64,000 bases of DNA, taken from Diplolepis rosae. Taxonomy: Eukaryota > Arthropoda > Insecta > Hymenoptera > Diplolepididae. Both the position numbers and the translations under genes were made by a program. Location: the NCBI GenBank assembly GCA_030998225.1, contig JAPYXD010000698.1, positions 909,001 through 973,000 on the forward strand. Reading direction: 5' to 3'. Positions 24,116 to 34,458 of the stretch are shown here, piece after piece. Positions within the stretch are counted from its first letter, which is position 1; each line of letters begins with the position of its first letter. The notes below the pieces were generated by a model, which had not been told where the DNA came from, made no database searches, and saw nothing but the letters and a program-made list of their open reading frames with translations.

Positions 24116-25407
24116 CTAGGTTGTTCAAAAAGTTTTGAAAGCGGAAATGAAAATACGTTTTTTTTTGGTGAAATCACTTTTATTGCTCAGTATAATCTCC
24201 CATAAGATCAATACATTTGGTCCAACGGTCTTCCAACTTGTTTATCCCATCATGGAAGTGACTTTCTGCAAGGCCTGCAAAATACTCCTCTACGACGGCT
24301 ATAACCTCTTCGTTTGATGAAAAATGCTTCCCACGAAGGAATTTCTTGAGGTGTGGGAACAGCCAGAAGTCAGAGGGAGCTAAATCAGCCGAATAAGGTG
24401 GATGCTGCAACAATTCGTACTTTAATTCGGTTATTTTAGTGATGGTTTTTTGAGCTGTGTGAGCGGGTGCATTGTCTTGATGAAAAAGGATTTTTTCTTC
24501 TGCAAACCGGGTCTTTTTTCACGAATTTTTGCATCCAATTGATCCAAAAGGTTACAATAATATTCATAATTTATTGTTTTGCCAGTTTGGAGATAATCCA
24601 CCAACAAAATCCCTTTTGCATCCCAAAAAACTGATGCCAACACCTTCTTCGCCGATTTCTGGACACGAACTCGCTTCGGTGCCAAAGTGCCTGGTTCACA
24701 CCACTCCTTAGCCTCTTGTTTTGATTCAGGATCATGATGGAAGACCCAAGTCTCATCCATAGTGATGAATCGACGCAAAAAATCCTTTTTATCTTTTCGA
24801 AAACGCTCCAAATGTTGCTCAGAAAGTCGCATTCGAACGTGTTTTTGTTCCATTGCGAGCGAATGCGGCACCCATTGTGCACAGAGCTTTCTGAAACCCA
24901 AAACTTCACGTAAAATATGACTCACACTGCCTAATGAGATGTCTAGGGCCTCTGCTAAATCTCTCTCGGTCAATCGACGATCTTCCAAAACCATATCCTG
25001 TACTTTTGCTATGAATGCTGGTGTTGATGCACTTTTTGGACGTCCTGAGCGTGGATCGTCTTCAACGCTTTTTCGACCACGTCTAAACTCTAAAACCCAT
25101 CGATGCACAGTTGGAAATAAAGGAGCAGCTTCCTTTAACACTTTCACCATTTTTGTATGAATTTCCGTTTCTGATAAACCTTCCAAAACAAAGAATTTTA
25201 TCACTGCACGATATTCGGTTTTTTCTATTGTACAAAAATACACTGACACGTCAACTTCAAATGGCTTGTAAACAAACAATGAATTGACAGAGTGGAATGA
25301 CACTTTGGGTATGTTCATATGAAAGATGAAATCTTAAAATGGCGTAGAAATTTTGGTTCTTCTACTGCTCTATAGATGTCGCTTTCAAAACTTTTTGAAC
25401 AACCTAG
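24116..25407 (-). mobile_element. near-complete mariner element, 1292 bp
   Basis: Terminal inverted repeats CTAGGTTGTTCAAAAAGTTT then TGAAAGCG (24116 on) and the reverse complement ending 25407 are virtually identical. Both ends are flanked by TA (24114-24115 and 25408-25409), the mariner target duplication. The length is typical. It encodes one transposase on the minus strand, broken by a single frameshift. High terminal-repeat identity suggests a fairly recent insertion. Confidence 0.95.
24180..25228 (-). pseudogene. mariner transposase (DD34D), one frameshift
   Basis: Cut-and-paste transposase. The N-terminal paired-like DNA-binding half has two helix-turn-helices (EYRAVIKFFVLEGLSETEIH; LTERDLAEALDISLGSVSHI), with the GRP linker between them. 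The catalytic half has MDETWVFHH (first Asp), HQDNAPAH (second) and YSADLAPSDFWLF (third). Exactly 34 residues separate the last two Asp residues, as in DD34D mariners. The frame shifts near 24491-24496 at a homopolymer run just before the second Asp, so the product is cut before the active site is complete. The family start Met before EKTEYRAV reads as ATA (Ile) here; an in-frame ATG exists upstream at 25318. Ends QP-less with MGDYTEQ and a stop at 24180. Confidence 0.9.
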
Positions 25408-25409
25408 TA

Positions 25410-26840
25410 GAGAGCTCTTAACTTTTGGCATTTGTTAATAAATTTTTTTAACATTTATTGTACTCCACTTCACTTCACCAAACCCTCAAATTGAAATTAG
25501 ACGCCACAATAATATGGAAGAACTGATTTTAAAACTAACCCTCCCTTTCCTTATTGGGACGAGAAAATTAGCCTTACTACGGCCAGAAGTGGCCGGCCTC
25601 ATTGGGCCCTCATCGCATATCGATCGGTACAAAATTAGACAATTTCTAGACGGGAGTCAGTACCATTTATCATCTGATAAAATATCTGATTTTAAAAAAC
25701 CGTTATAACCGTTGAAAAAATTGTTTACAATTCCTATTGTCATCTGACAATTTTGAAAAATGTTGGTTTCCTCGGAGGCAGAAAAATGAAAAATATCATG
25801 TCAACATCTTTATACTCCCTAGTGATGTATTAGATTTTTATTACCTCAACATCACTGCTATAACAAATATGTTACGAGGCCCGACCAGGCCCCGATTACA
25901 GCCTAATCAGACCCAGGGCGGCCAGATATGGCATTGGTTGGAACGTGGCTCTCATCCCCGATTAATGTTTCTCGATCTGGGTCTGGCTAAGCAAAATGAC
26001 AGAACGGGATTAAAAATTTTAATATTAATTCACCATTTTAACCATAAAATAATACTAGCAATCATGAAATTTTGTGACAGTAATGTTAAATCCATATTTC
26101 CTGCCTTATACTTTTAACATTTTTTCATATAAATAAAGTTCTTATCAATCTTGATTTCTTTAAATATTATTTATTTCATTCCTACAGCCTATGTTTTATT
26201 TTCCAATAATGTTGTCATAGACATAATGAGATGATTGTGTTCCCGATGTGATTTGAGAAACGTGCATAGATTTCGAAGCTCTAGATGTTCGTTTAATTAA
26301 AGTAATCACTGTTAAAAAATTAATCTAACAGATTTCGCCTTGAATCGTGAGTAAATTTCTATCCAATTTGTGAATCAAACAAGAGTGGTTGGCCCTCTAA
26401 TAATAGAAAATGTATATAATATAACAAATTGACAATATAATCTTTCAAAGAATCTTTTAATAAATTAATACTAAATTCAAACCCGTGAGACAAAAAAGGA
26501 CGAAAGAAAGAAATTTGGTTGTTTTTTGTATTTTGAGAGTTCGAACGGTTTCGAACTCTTGATATTTTGAATTATACTTTTAATAAATCATCATTATTAC
26601 ATTCAAATCTTACAAAGTTCGATTAAACTTAGGAACGTTTATAAATAAATCAGTGTAATGGACTTGAAAGTGTCGTGAAAGCGAGCAAGGGCATATATGT
26701 ATACTCAAGTTTTACTTGAAAATCACGAATCACGAAGCGTATGTATAGGTACTTGTGCTTTTATCACAAGCAAAATAACTTTGTTGGAATTTTCATTAAT
26801 TATGATAGTAAGAAATGGGAATCAAATTTGAAAACGTTAA
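25410..26840. other. noncoding, unidentified repeat remnants
   Basis: Two relatively GC-rich pockets (25555-25625 and 25870-25990, with GGCCCGACCAGGCCCCG and GGGCGGCCAGATATGG) stand out from AT-rich flanks. They look like old repeat remnants, but I cannot place them in a family. No gene seen. Confidence 0.35.
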
Positions 26841-26849
26841 ACGAGAGAA

Positions 26850-27110
26850 GAAAAACAATATTTCTATATTAAACTTCCATTAAATGTAATGGAAGTTTTT
26901 TCAGTAACGTATATTAAATTTAAAATACTTCCCTCTCAAAAAATATAAACTTTTATTTGAAATTTAATATATTTTGATTGAAAAGTTATTAAATTTAATA
27001 TGAGTGCATATTAATTTTTCATAATATTAAAATCTATTAATTTTAATTTACCACTTGTATATTAAAGTCTATTAAAATTAATAAGATTTTTAATAATGTA
27101 TAAAAATATA
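26850..27110 (+). repeat. TTAACAATGTA-ended repeat, copy 2
   Basis: ATTTCTATATTAAACTTCCA at the left and ATTAATAAGATTTTTAATAA then TGTA at the right are shared with 29165-29455 and 42592-42896. An internal dyad CATTAAATGTAATGGAAG lies near the left end. Confidence 0.8.
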
Positions 27111-27130
27111 AAATCTAATAAGAATTTATA

Positions 27131-27260
27131 ATTAATTAGTTGAGTTTGAAATTTCTGCGACTGCCGGCAATCGAAAGACCTGGGCTCGAATCCCAGCGCA
27201 GACGAAAGCCTCTTTTTTTCCACAGAAAGATTTTAAATTCTTAAATTTAAATTTAAATAA
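27131..27260 (+). repeat. repeat with tRNA-like T-arm
   Basis: At 27180-27196 CTGGG-CTCGAAT-CCCAG forms a tRNA-type T-arm with a 5 bp stem and 7 nt loop, preceded by AATCGAAAGAC and followed by CGCAGACG. The flanks ATTAATTAGTTGAG, a T-run and CCACAGAAAGATTT recur at 40265-40345, and the core recurs at 13315-13358. Probably a SINE-like or tRNA-derived insertion; no full cloverleaf. Confidence 0.5.
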
Positions 27261-27801
27261 TTTATAATATTGGAACTAAAAAGTCCTCGATGACTTTAAA
27301 TATGAGATACTGAAAAAATATTGCATCATGATCGAAATTCAAAGTTTATAAAAGTTGAATATTTATACAATAAATTACTCCAGTAAAAGTTATATAATTT
27401 CTTTAATTGTACATGAGAGTAAAAATAAAAGTCTTCAGAGAAAAACATTTTAAAATGCAATTGGTGCATTCTTAATAAATACATAATTCAATAACTAATG
27501 TGAATTATTGATTTGACACTGCTTTAAAAGCAATCATTTTGCTCAAGGAAATCCAGATATGAGTGACCTTTCAGATTTTTAGTGTTTCCTCAAGTGATTC
27601 CATTGAATTTCGATGCAGGACTTATTTGCAACAGTTATGTTTCGGGAAAATAAATTCTATATTATATTGAGTTTCTTAACGAAGGATTCAGTATTCATTG
27701 TTTTAGATAAGATCAAATTCCTTCTTGTGATAAGATTTGACCGCAAGACATGATATAAAAAAAATTTGACGTATGAATAACAAAATTAACTGAGAACATT
27801 A

Positions 27802-28032
27802 CACTAAGAAATTTTTTTTGCAAAATCTCCTATAGATTATAGAAATTTTGAGTTATGAAGCGAATCGTGATAAGTTTTCCTATAGGGATAGGAAAGATAA
27901 TAGATTTATGCAATTCTGCAATTTATTGTTCTATAAATCTTTCCTATGGCAATGTGAAAATTTATCACGATTTGCTTGATAACTCAAAATTTCTATAATT
28001 TATAGGAGTGTTTGGAAAAAAATTTCTTAGTG
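27802..28032. repeat. 231 bp palindromic MITE with TA flanks
   Basis: TA on both sides. The ends are CACTAAGAAATTTTTTTT and the mirror AAAAAAATTTCTTAGTG. The arms continue through ATAGAAATTTTGAGTTAT and ATAACTCAAAATTTCTAT, and CGTGATAA and TTATCACG, to a loop near 27925. About 100 bp per arm. Confidence 0.88.
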
Positions 28033-28280
28033 TATGTTAGTAGAAATGAATTATAATGAAGAATGAGAATAAATATTTATTGGGTGGAGTATATTATAAA
28101 TTGGGGATATAATAATTAGAGCGATTGAAAAAATAAGATCTAGAGAAGAAAATAGGATTAGGGTAAGCAAGCGGCTATCAGTGTATGTAAAAGGAGTGAA
28201 AAGTGAAGTTGAGGAAGATGCATGATGTGAAAGAAAAGAAGCAAAAGAAGAAAAAGAGTGGAGTTTTGCCGGTCACGCAC

Positions 28281-28397
28281 CTTGTTAAAATGAGATTGCA
28301 GAAGGCGTTCATACTGATCAACAGCATGGAGACAGATCCTCGTGGTAAAAGCTTCCATGCGCGCAGGCAAAGGAGCGTGGCACACACTACTTGACAT
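28281..28397 (-). CDS. candidate first coding exon, possibly of an IP3 kinase isoform
   Basis: An ATG in favourable context (AATAAG-ATG) opens 39 codons (MSSSVCHAPLPARMEAFTTR then an amphipathic stretch ending QSHFNK) and ends exactly at a GTGCGT donor in phase 0. The first kinase exon in the window (9075) also starts in phase 0 and lacks a start codon, so the two could join across a 19.2 kb intron. Directly upstream lies the most CpG-rich segment of the region, as expected for a promoter. I do not recognise the peptide as a known domain, and the link to the kinase is inference from phase, strand and position. Confidence 0.45.
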
Positions 28398-28479
28398 CTT
28401 ATTTAGTTCTTATCTTATTCACAATTGAGTTACTAGTTCTGGATAAAATAACAATCACATATGTCAAACACTTATACGA

Positions 28480-28850
28480 TCGCTCAACACTGAGGTACGC
28501 TCAGCGTCCGTAAGAATCGGACACAAAAAGACGATTCTCACATAGAAAATGCATACAAAGTCAATATTTATAACAGCTGAGTTGAATCAATTGAATTATA
28601 CGGCTAGGGCTGAGAGCTGCTCAGAGCGTCTGCAGCAGTCTGCAGAGCGTCCTCGTGCCTCGCAGCAGTCCTAGGCGACGCAACGCAACGCGCAACGCGC
28701 AACTAGGCTTCTCTATAGATTAATAACGCTAAACCGAAAACCGAAACAATAAGTTGATGAGTTTAGTCAATAGGTTTGCACGATAAAATGCGCGCGCCGA
28801 GGGGTAGTATTGTACAATTTAAACGATTAGAATTTAATAAAAGGGTGGTA
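28480..28850 (-). promoter_or_regulatory. CpG-rich segment, candidate promoter/5' UTR
   Basis: Between 28610 and 28710 the sequence is unusually GC- and CpG-rich for this window (CTGCAGCAGTCTGCAGAGCG; repeated CAACGCGCAACG). It sits just upstream, on the minus strand, of the candidate first exon at 28281-28397. No core promoter element is assigned. Confidence 0.4.
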
Positions 28851-29160
28851 TTATGAGGTGGTGTTACATCTCAGGGTTAATAGACACCTCGAACTAGAAG
28901 TTGGGATCGAAATTTAAATTGAAAGGAGGAATTGCGAGCAATACTGCATGTGCGGATGTTCTGGCTTTACTGAACTAACAACTAACTGAACGTCACTGAA
29001 CTGAACAGTTGAACACTGAACGCTGGAGAGAGAATGAACGTCATTTTATCGCTTAGCCACTATCGTTTCTCCCACTACCAACTACTACTTCCTAACATAT
29101 GTATATGAGCCCTAAACCGCTAAACCCCCTAAACTGCTAAACTTACAATTAGAACTACAC
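28851..29160. other. region with short internal repeats upstream of the candidate promoter
   Basis: Runs of ACTGAAC-type words at 28965-29025 and four CTAAAC units at 29108-29142 (CCCTAAACCGCTAAACCCCC). No coding sequence recognised. Confidence 0.4.
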
Positions 29161-29164
29161 TGTT

Positions 29165-29455
29165 ACAAATAACATTTCTGTATTAAACTTGCATAACTTG
29201 TAATGGAAGTTTTCTTCACTAACGTATATTAAATTTAAAATACTTTAATCTTAAAAAATACAAACTTTTATTCGAATTTCAATACACATGTGTATATATT
29301 TTAATAATATTTATTAATTTTAATGGATTATGATTGAAAAGTTATTAAATTTAATATGAATGTATATTAATTCTTCATAATATACAAATCTATTAATTTT
29401 AATTTATCACTTGTGTATTAAAGTATATTAAAATTAATAACATTTTTAACAGTGT
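29165..29455 (+). repeat. TTAACAGTGTA-ended repeat, copy 3
   Basis: Left end CACTGTTACAAATAACATTT with CTGTATTAAACTTGCATAA; right end AACATTTTTAACAGTGTA. CACTGTTA and TAACAGTG form short terminal inverted repeats. Aligns with 26.85 and 42.59 kb throughout. Confidence 0.8.
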
Positions 29456-29781
29456 ACATGGGCTACTTGGGGGCCTTTCAAGACTCATTACTATTTTTAT
29501 AATACACTTGCATTTTTATTTTTAAATATTATCTTTCAGAGTTAATAAAAGTAAATTAAAAATTTTTTTTGGTACTATTAAATTACATATATATTTTCAT
29601 CTAAAAAAAATTAATTGATCCAAAGTATTTTGTTTTTTCTCTATATTATGCATGTCAGCTATGAAATAAATAACATAAAGTTATCCTAAAAACAAGCTTA
29701 AATTAATAGCTCTAAGTACGATTGAAAAATTAAAGTATTATTCTTTGCGGTATGATATAGAATATTTCGTATACATTAAGG

Positions 29782-30976
29782 GCATGTGATACTTGAGAAC
29801 AGTGTTACTACAGCTCCCGATTTGTAGCCTTTCCTCCCGATATATCGATATATATAAATAAACTTTCTTCAACCAAAAATTGAAAAAAAAAATTAGAAAC
29901 AGAACTAAGAATTGCATAATGGTGGTTCTAAAAGTAGTACTTACTTTAGTACTTTAAAACTCATTTTATACTACGATGATAAAAAGTAAACAATACCAGT
30001 AATTTTGCTGTCAAAAATTAGTGAATATTATAAAATCTCCCGCTTTTTCACTAATCTCCCGACAATTTTATAAAATATCCCGATACACTCGAGATTCCCT
30101 ATAACGAGAAGCTCGAGCACCGGAGACCTCTCTGCAACGAGCGCGAGAGGGATCCCCTCCATATCCTACTTGTTGCTACGCCCTGTTATGCGCATTATAT
30201 AATGCGCGCAGTCAGTCTGTCAGTGAGGCTATGTGAATAATTTATTTACATAGTTAAAAGCGCATAAAAAAGATTTCTGTGAGTATTGAACATAGAATTA
30301 ACTTATTTGACGGTATGTACTCAAAATACTAAAAATATCATAATATAATAATAAAAATATCTATGCTTATCAGGTGTATTTTTGAATATTTTCAGAAAAA
30401 AAGAAAAGTCTTGACAATGAATAAAAAAATGGAAATTTTGACAAATTTGGTAAACAGGATGGAAAATTGGGAAATTTGCCAAAAATACAACCTTTCAAAT
30501 TCGACCTCGCTTCATTCCGTACTAGTGGGGGAAGAGGGGTCGATCGTCTGCTCGTTATAGGGAGGAGTGACGCGCTCGTAAAAGGGAATCTCGAGTGTAG
30601 TTATTTTTCGTCAGTGGCAACACTGCTTGAGAATAGTAGCAATTTCATGTGAACAATTTGGTCCAGGTTATACATGTTTGTTTCCAGAATAAATACAATT
30701 TTGTTCCCGAAATTTGAGAAATGGTAAAGAAGGTAAAAACGGACGTAGATAGACTACTTTTGGTTTTGATAATGATAAAAAATGTACGATATATTTTGCT
30801 AAAATTGATTATTTTTTCAATTTCAAAATCAAAAGTATTCTATCTACGTTCGTTTTTATCTTCTCTAATATTTCCGAAATTTGAAAAACAAAATTTTATG
30901 TACTTTGGGCACAAACTTTAGAAACCTAAAATCAATAAAATTTGCCAATTCCTTAAGTATCACATACTCTTAAAGA
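29782..30976. repeat. palindromic MITE, CATGTGATACTT family (copy 3), split by an insertion
   Basis: The left terminus CATGTGATACTTGAGAA (29783-29799) is separated from the rest by the element at 29800-30625. The body resumes with TTCCAGAATAAATAC and the paired arms AAGGTAAAAACGGACGTAG and CTACGTTCGTTTTTATC, ending TTAAGTATCACATACTCTTA. Confidence 0.8.
29800..30625. mobile_element. nonautonomous hAT-type element with 8 bp target duplication
   Basis: Ends CAGTGTTACTACAG and GTCAGTGGCAACACTG (CAGTGTT...AACACTG, the classic hAT terminus) are bordered by CTTGAGAA at 29792-29799 and again at 30626-30633. It interrupts a palindromic MITE whose other copies are continuous here, confirming the insertion. 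Subterminal inverted blocks include ACACTCGAGATTCCCT and AGGGAATCTCGAGTGT. The 826 bp interior has no recognisable transposase. Confidence 0.9.
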
Positions 30977-31604
30977 AGGCTCATTTTTGCTTTAGAAAAA
31001 AATTTAAATTTTAATGTAAGAAAATTAGTTACAAAGTGATGCTACCAGTATCGGTATCAGTCCGTTTTATTCTGCTGTTATGATCTGAATCAATTTTCAT
31101 ACCAAAATTTTCCTTTATACTTTGTTGAATGATGCAATACAAAAGCATTATTGTAGCTCAGATTGAAATAATTCAGACGAATTTCGAATAAAAATCCAGG
31201 GACAATGTCCGTGCATGTGAAATTGTCAAGATTTTTTTTAACCAAATTTCAAGTTAATCGGAATTTCAATTCGATAAGAATCCTGCTGCCCTATATAAAC
31301 TTACAATTCAAGTACCTGATGCCTGAACGCCCAGTAAAAATGGCAAAGACATTTTCTCTTGACTATTTTAGATCTCGAAGAAGTTAGCTGTTATTTCTCT
31401 TATGGTCTATAGGAACGTCTAACTGTACGACATGCTGTGATAAATATCTAGAAAAATTATTCAGTCACGATTTTATAAAATCGAGATTACTTATAATAAA
31501 TTCAATCATTTTTTAGTATATTTCTGTGCAGAAAACGTTCAGTTAGAAATTATACTTAATATTCCGATACTTGTATCTACAAATTCCAGAATTTGAAGAG
31601 AAAA
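30977..31604. other. noncoding stretch
   Basis: No gene seen and no clear inverted repeat. Confidence 0.35.
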
Positions 31605-33010
31605 AATCTGCCCGCTTCGCGGGCACATTCTCATCGCGCGCTTTGCGCGCAGCTCGCAAGTTTGAGCGCGCCTAGGGCGCGCGATTTGATCGTCGCGCTT
31701 CGCGCTCGGTCTTGTGCTCTTCGCATACGTTTAAGTTTATTTCTTATAATTTAATACTGAAGCTCAAACTAATTTAATGATATTAAAGATAATGTAATTA
31801 GTCATTTTCTCAAATTCACTAAGTTTCTTTTTCAGTTCAAGTGAAACAGAAAATTCAATTTACTTAAGGCTCTATTGGCCTTAAGGAACACATTCTCATC
31901 ATGACACTCGCGCTTCGCGCTCGATTTTCTGTATGCATTTTTGGAACTTTTTAATAAATTACATGATTATTGATAAATTTATTTTCTTCCAAATATCTCA
32001 AAAAGGAAAAACAATCGTAGACTTTATTTAAGGAAACGATTTTGCTGAACAACGCTTATTTCGTATCTCACATATTTTGGTGAAAAAAATCGAATTTTTT
32101 CAATATTAAAAATCAAAAAATTAAAATATACATCCTGTCGAGAAATTTCTCGATAAGAATGTGTAGACCTTATTTAGCCAAACAATTTTTCATCTAAAAG
32201 TTTTTTTTGTATCTCACATATTTTGTCTAAAAAATGGAATTTTTGAATTTTAATCGTATTTTTTGGAATTGAAACGAAAAATATATCTTTTATCAGAAAC
32301 TGTGTGAGACAAAATTTGTAGATCTTTTTGAAACGAACAACTTTGTATTCTTACGTTTTTTTCTTATTTCACATATTATTGTTAAAAAATTGAATTTTGG
32401 ATTTTCAATGGTTTTTTTTAAATTAATAAGAAAAATATGCATCTTATGAAAAAATGTTACAATTCAAATTTGTAGGTCTTTATTTATTCAATAATATTGT
32501 ATCATAACGTTTTTTCGTATCTCGTATAATTTAACTTGAAAATGGAATTTTGATATTGACTTTTTTCGAATTTGAATATGCCGTAACATTTCTGATTTTG
32601 ATTTAATCAAAAAATGTTATCAGGATAATTTGTAGAGATTTATGAGCACTATCAAAAACCAGTATTGAAATTTTTCATTTTTTCAAAAAGTTATTTTCAA
32701 AAACACAAAAGTAGTGCTCAATCCCTCAATTTTGATTGGATGTGGCTGGTTAACGAACTTGTCCTTACTTTTTTGGCTCCGATAAAGTGTACCAAAGCTC
32801 AATTCAATGTGATAATTCTGTCGAGAGTTATGCCGCACACGACCTACAGACAGACAGACAGACAGACAGACGGACAGACAGACAGACAGACACTTTCGTA
32901 AAAACCCTTTTTTCTGACTCAGGGGGTCTCAAAACGTAAAGATTTGATGAAAATTTCGAGTCATTTTTCACATAAAACCAATACCTTCTCATCCATGATG
33001 AGAATGTAAA
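31605..33010 (+). repeat. GCGC-hairpin dispersed repeat, copy 2 (longest, about 1.4 kb)
   Basis: Most complete copy. The head is TCTGCCCGCTTCGCGGGCAC (a hairpin), then CATTCTCATCGCGCGCTTTG, GCGCGCAGCTCGCAAG, GCGCGCCTAGGGCGCGC and TCGCGCTTCGCGCTCGG. The body is parallel to copy 1, including the (ACAG)n run at 32846-32893, and the tail is the hairpin TTCTCATCCATGATGAGAAT. Several perfect GC-rich palindromes are packed into the first 150 bp. Confidence 0.87.
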
Positions 33011-33299
33011 AATGTTAAGTCCCAGGTATTGAATCTTATACAGTTACATGCATGTGAATAAAAATTCTTTTACGAATTTATAATTTCACGATATATTTTA
33101 TAAGAATCCTGTCAAAATTTTTAGTGCCTTTTCTAACTTAAAAATTACGTTAATTTAAGAACATTTCTAACAGTGTAGGTGTTGAAAAGAATGGTTTTCT
33201 CAACTCTGACAAGCATCCAACACAGTCGTCAACTGTTAGCTGAGAAATAATGCTCACTTGACTTATTATGAACGTTTCTGCTCCCTATATCTGAATCAG

Positions 33300-33523
33300 T
33301 ACTCTCTAAATTTGAATCAGTAAAAATCTACTGATTATCAGTGAAATTTGACTGATTCAAATAGCTAAAAAGAGGTTACTGTAAATCAGTCAAATTTCAC
33401 TGATTATTTCAGTGAAAATTGACTGATTTGACAGAGAAAAATATTTTTTCACTGATGAATCAGTGAAAAGGCAAATCACTGATTCAATCAGTGAAAATTT
33501 GACTGATTCAGATTTAGAGAGTA
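33300..33523. repeat. palindrome built from GAATCAGT words
   Basis: Ends TACTCTCTAAATTTGAATCA and TGATTCAGATTTAGAGAGTA are inverted repeats. The interior repeats TCAGTGAAA.TTGACTGATT in both orientations many times. A similar end (CTAAATTTGAATCAGTGAGA) occurs alone at 46976-46995. Confidence 0.8.
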
Positions 33524-34458
33524 TATGCACTGTTTTCCAGTGAATTTTACTCATTCCGATTTAAGCAGTGTAGCACCAATTTCAAGAACAAATTCAATAA
33601 ACGAAAAGAATTTCCAACAGTTTTTTACACAGATACAAGAAAACCTACTTGCTAGTACTATTTAAGTATATGATAGTATAGAAATACTGCCTGTGAACAA
33701 AAGTATCACGTACACACTGGAGTACACAGTCAAGTGCATAGTGGAGTCAGGAGCGTAGCGAACCTTTCGCATTTATGAGGGGGTGATTTCGTTAAAAATA
33801 CCGACTCGTATGAAAAATATGCCAATTATATAATTTCGTTTAGTACATTACAATATTTCTTTTTCCGGAGGTCGGATTTACGGTGAAACAGTTTCTAAAA
33901 AACCGATTTCCGACTCATATCAATAAACTTTTGAATCTTCCCATGTACATAATTGGTTAAAGTACATTAAATTCAAAAACAAATACGTAAAGCTTATATA
34001 TATTTATTTAATATTTTCAGGTGATGATTTGGATTACTTTTCAATTTATTCTAAATCATTCTCGAAGCAGTTAGTCAAAAATGCCGAATATTTGCAAAAT
34101 CAGCAAGTAATTTTTCAATATAATTTGGTTGACAACTTTGGCACATTTAAAATATTACAACTTAAAACCAAGCAAATAAAACTAATCGCCGAAAGTAAAT
34201 TGCGAATTATTGAATATCATTATTTTCGTAAAACCATGATATTTTTCGGAGATAAGCCAATTTTTTATCGAAAAACAATGAATTGACCAAATTTCGCGTA
34301 CATTTTGCTGTCAAAAGAAAAGCTCTTTCGTCTACTTTCTTGATATACTAGCATCTAATCGGCATTTCGAAAATTTGGTACGTTCTTAAATGCCGACTAA
34401 CGATTTTACAGAAAATTCCAAAAAATTTTTGGAAAAATTATGTGTGAGGTGAGAAATG
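33524..34458. other. noncoding stretch with one spurious-looking open frame
   Basis: 34023-34286 is open for 86 codons directly after a good acceptor-like TTTAATATTTTCAG, but the peptide matches nothing I know and no partner exon was found. Otherwise nothing. Confidence 0.3.

Noticed and set aside
27180..27200. Functional tRNA gene
   Set aside because: Only a T-arm-like hairpin is present; no acceptor stem, D-arm or anticodon arm can be formed around it.
28158..28280. Extension of the candidate first exon past 28281 as a single 79-codon protein
   Set aside because: The extension is a poly-Leu/Phe translation of intronic pyrimidine-rich DNA, and the GTGCGT donor gives a better end.
32665..32901. 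Open frame beginning MKFFIFSKSYFQKHKSS present in two copies (also at 44499-44723)
   Set aside because: It falls in the GCGC-hairpin repeat, runs into the (ACAG)n microsatellite and is not open in the third copy.
34023..34286. Open frame of 86 codons on the plus strand directly after a good splice-acceptor-like TATTTTCAG
   Set aside because: No family resemblance, no convincing partner exon, and composition like its noncoding surroundings; such frames are expected by chance in AT-rich DNA.
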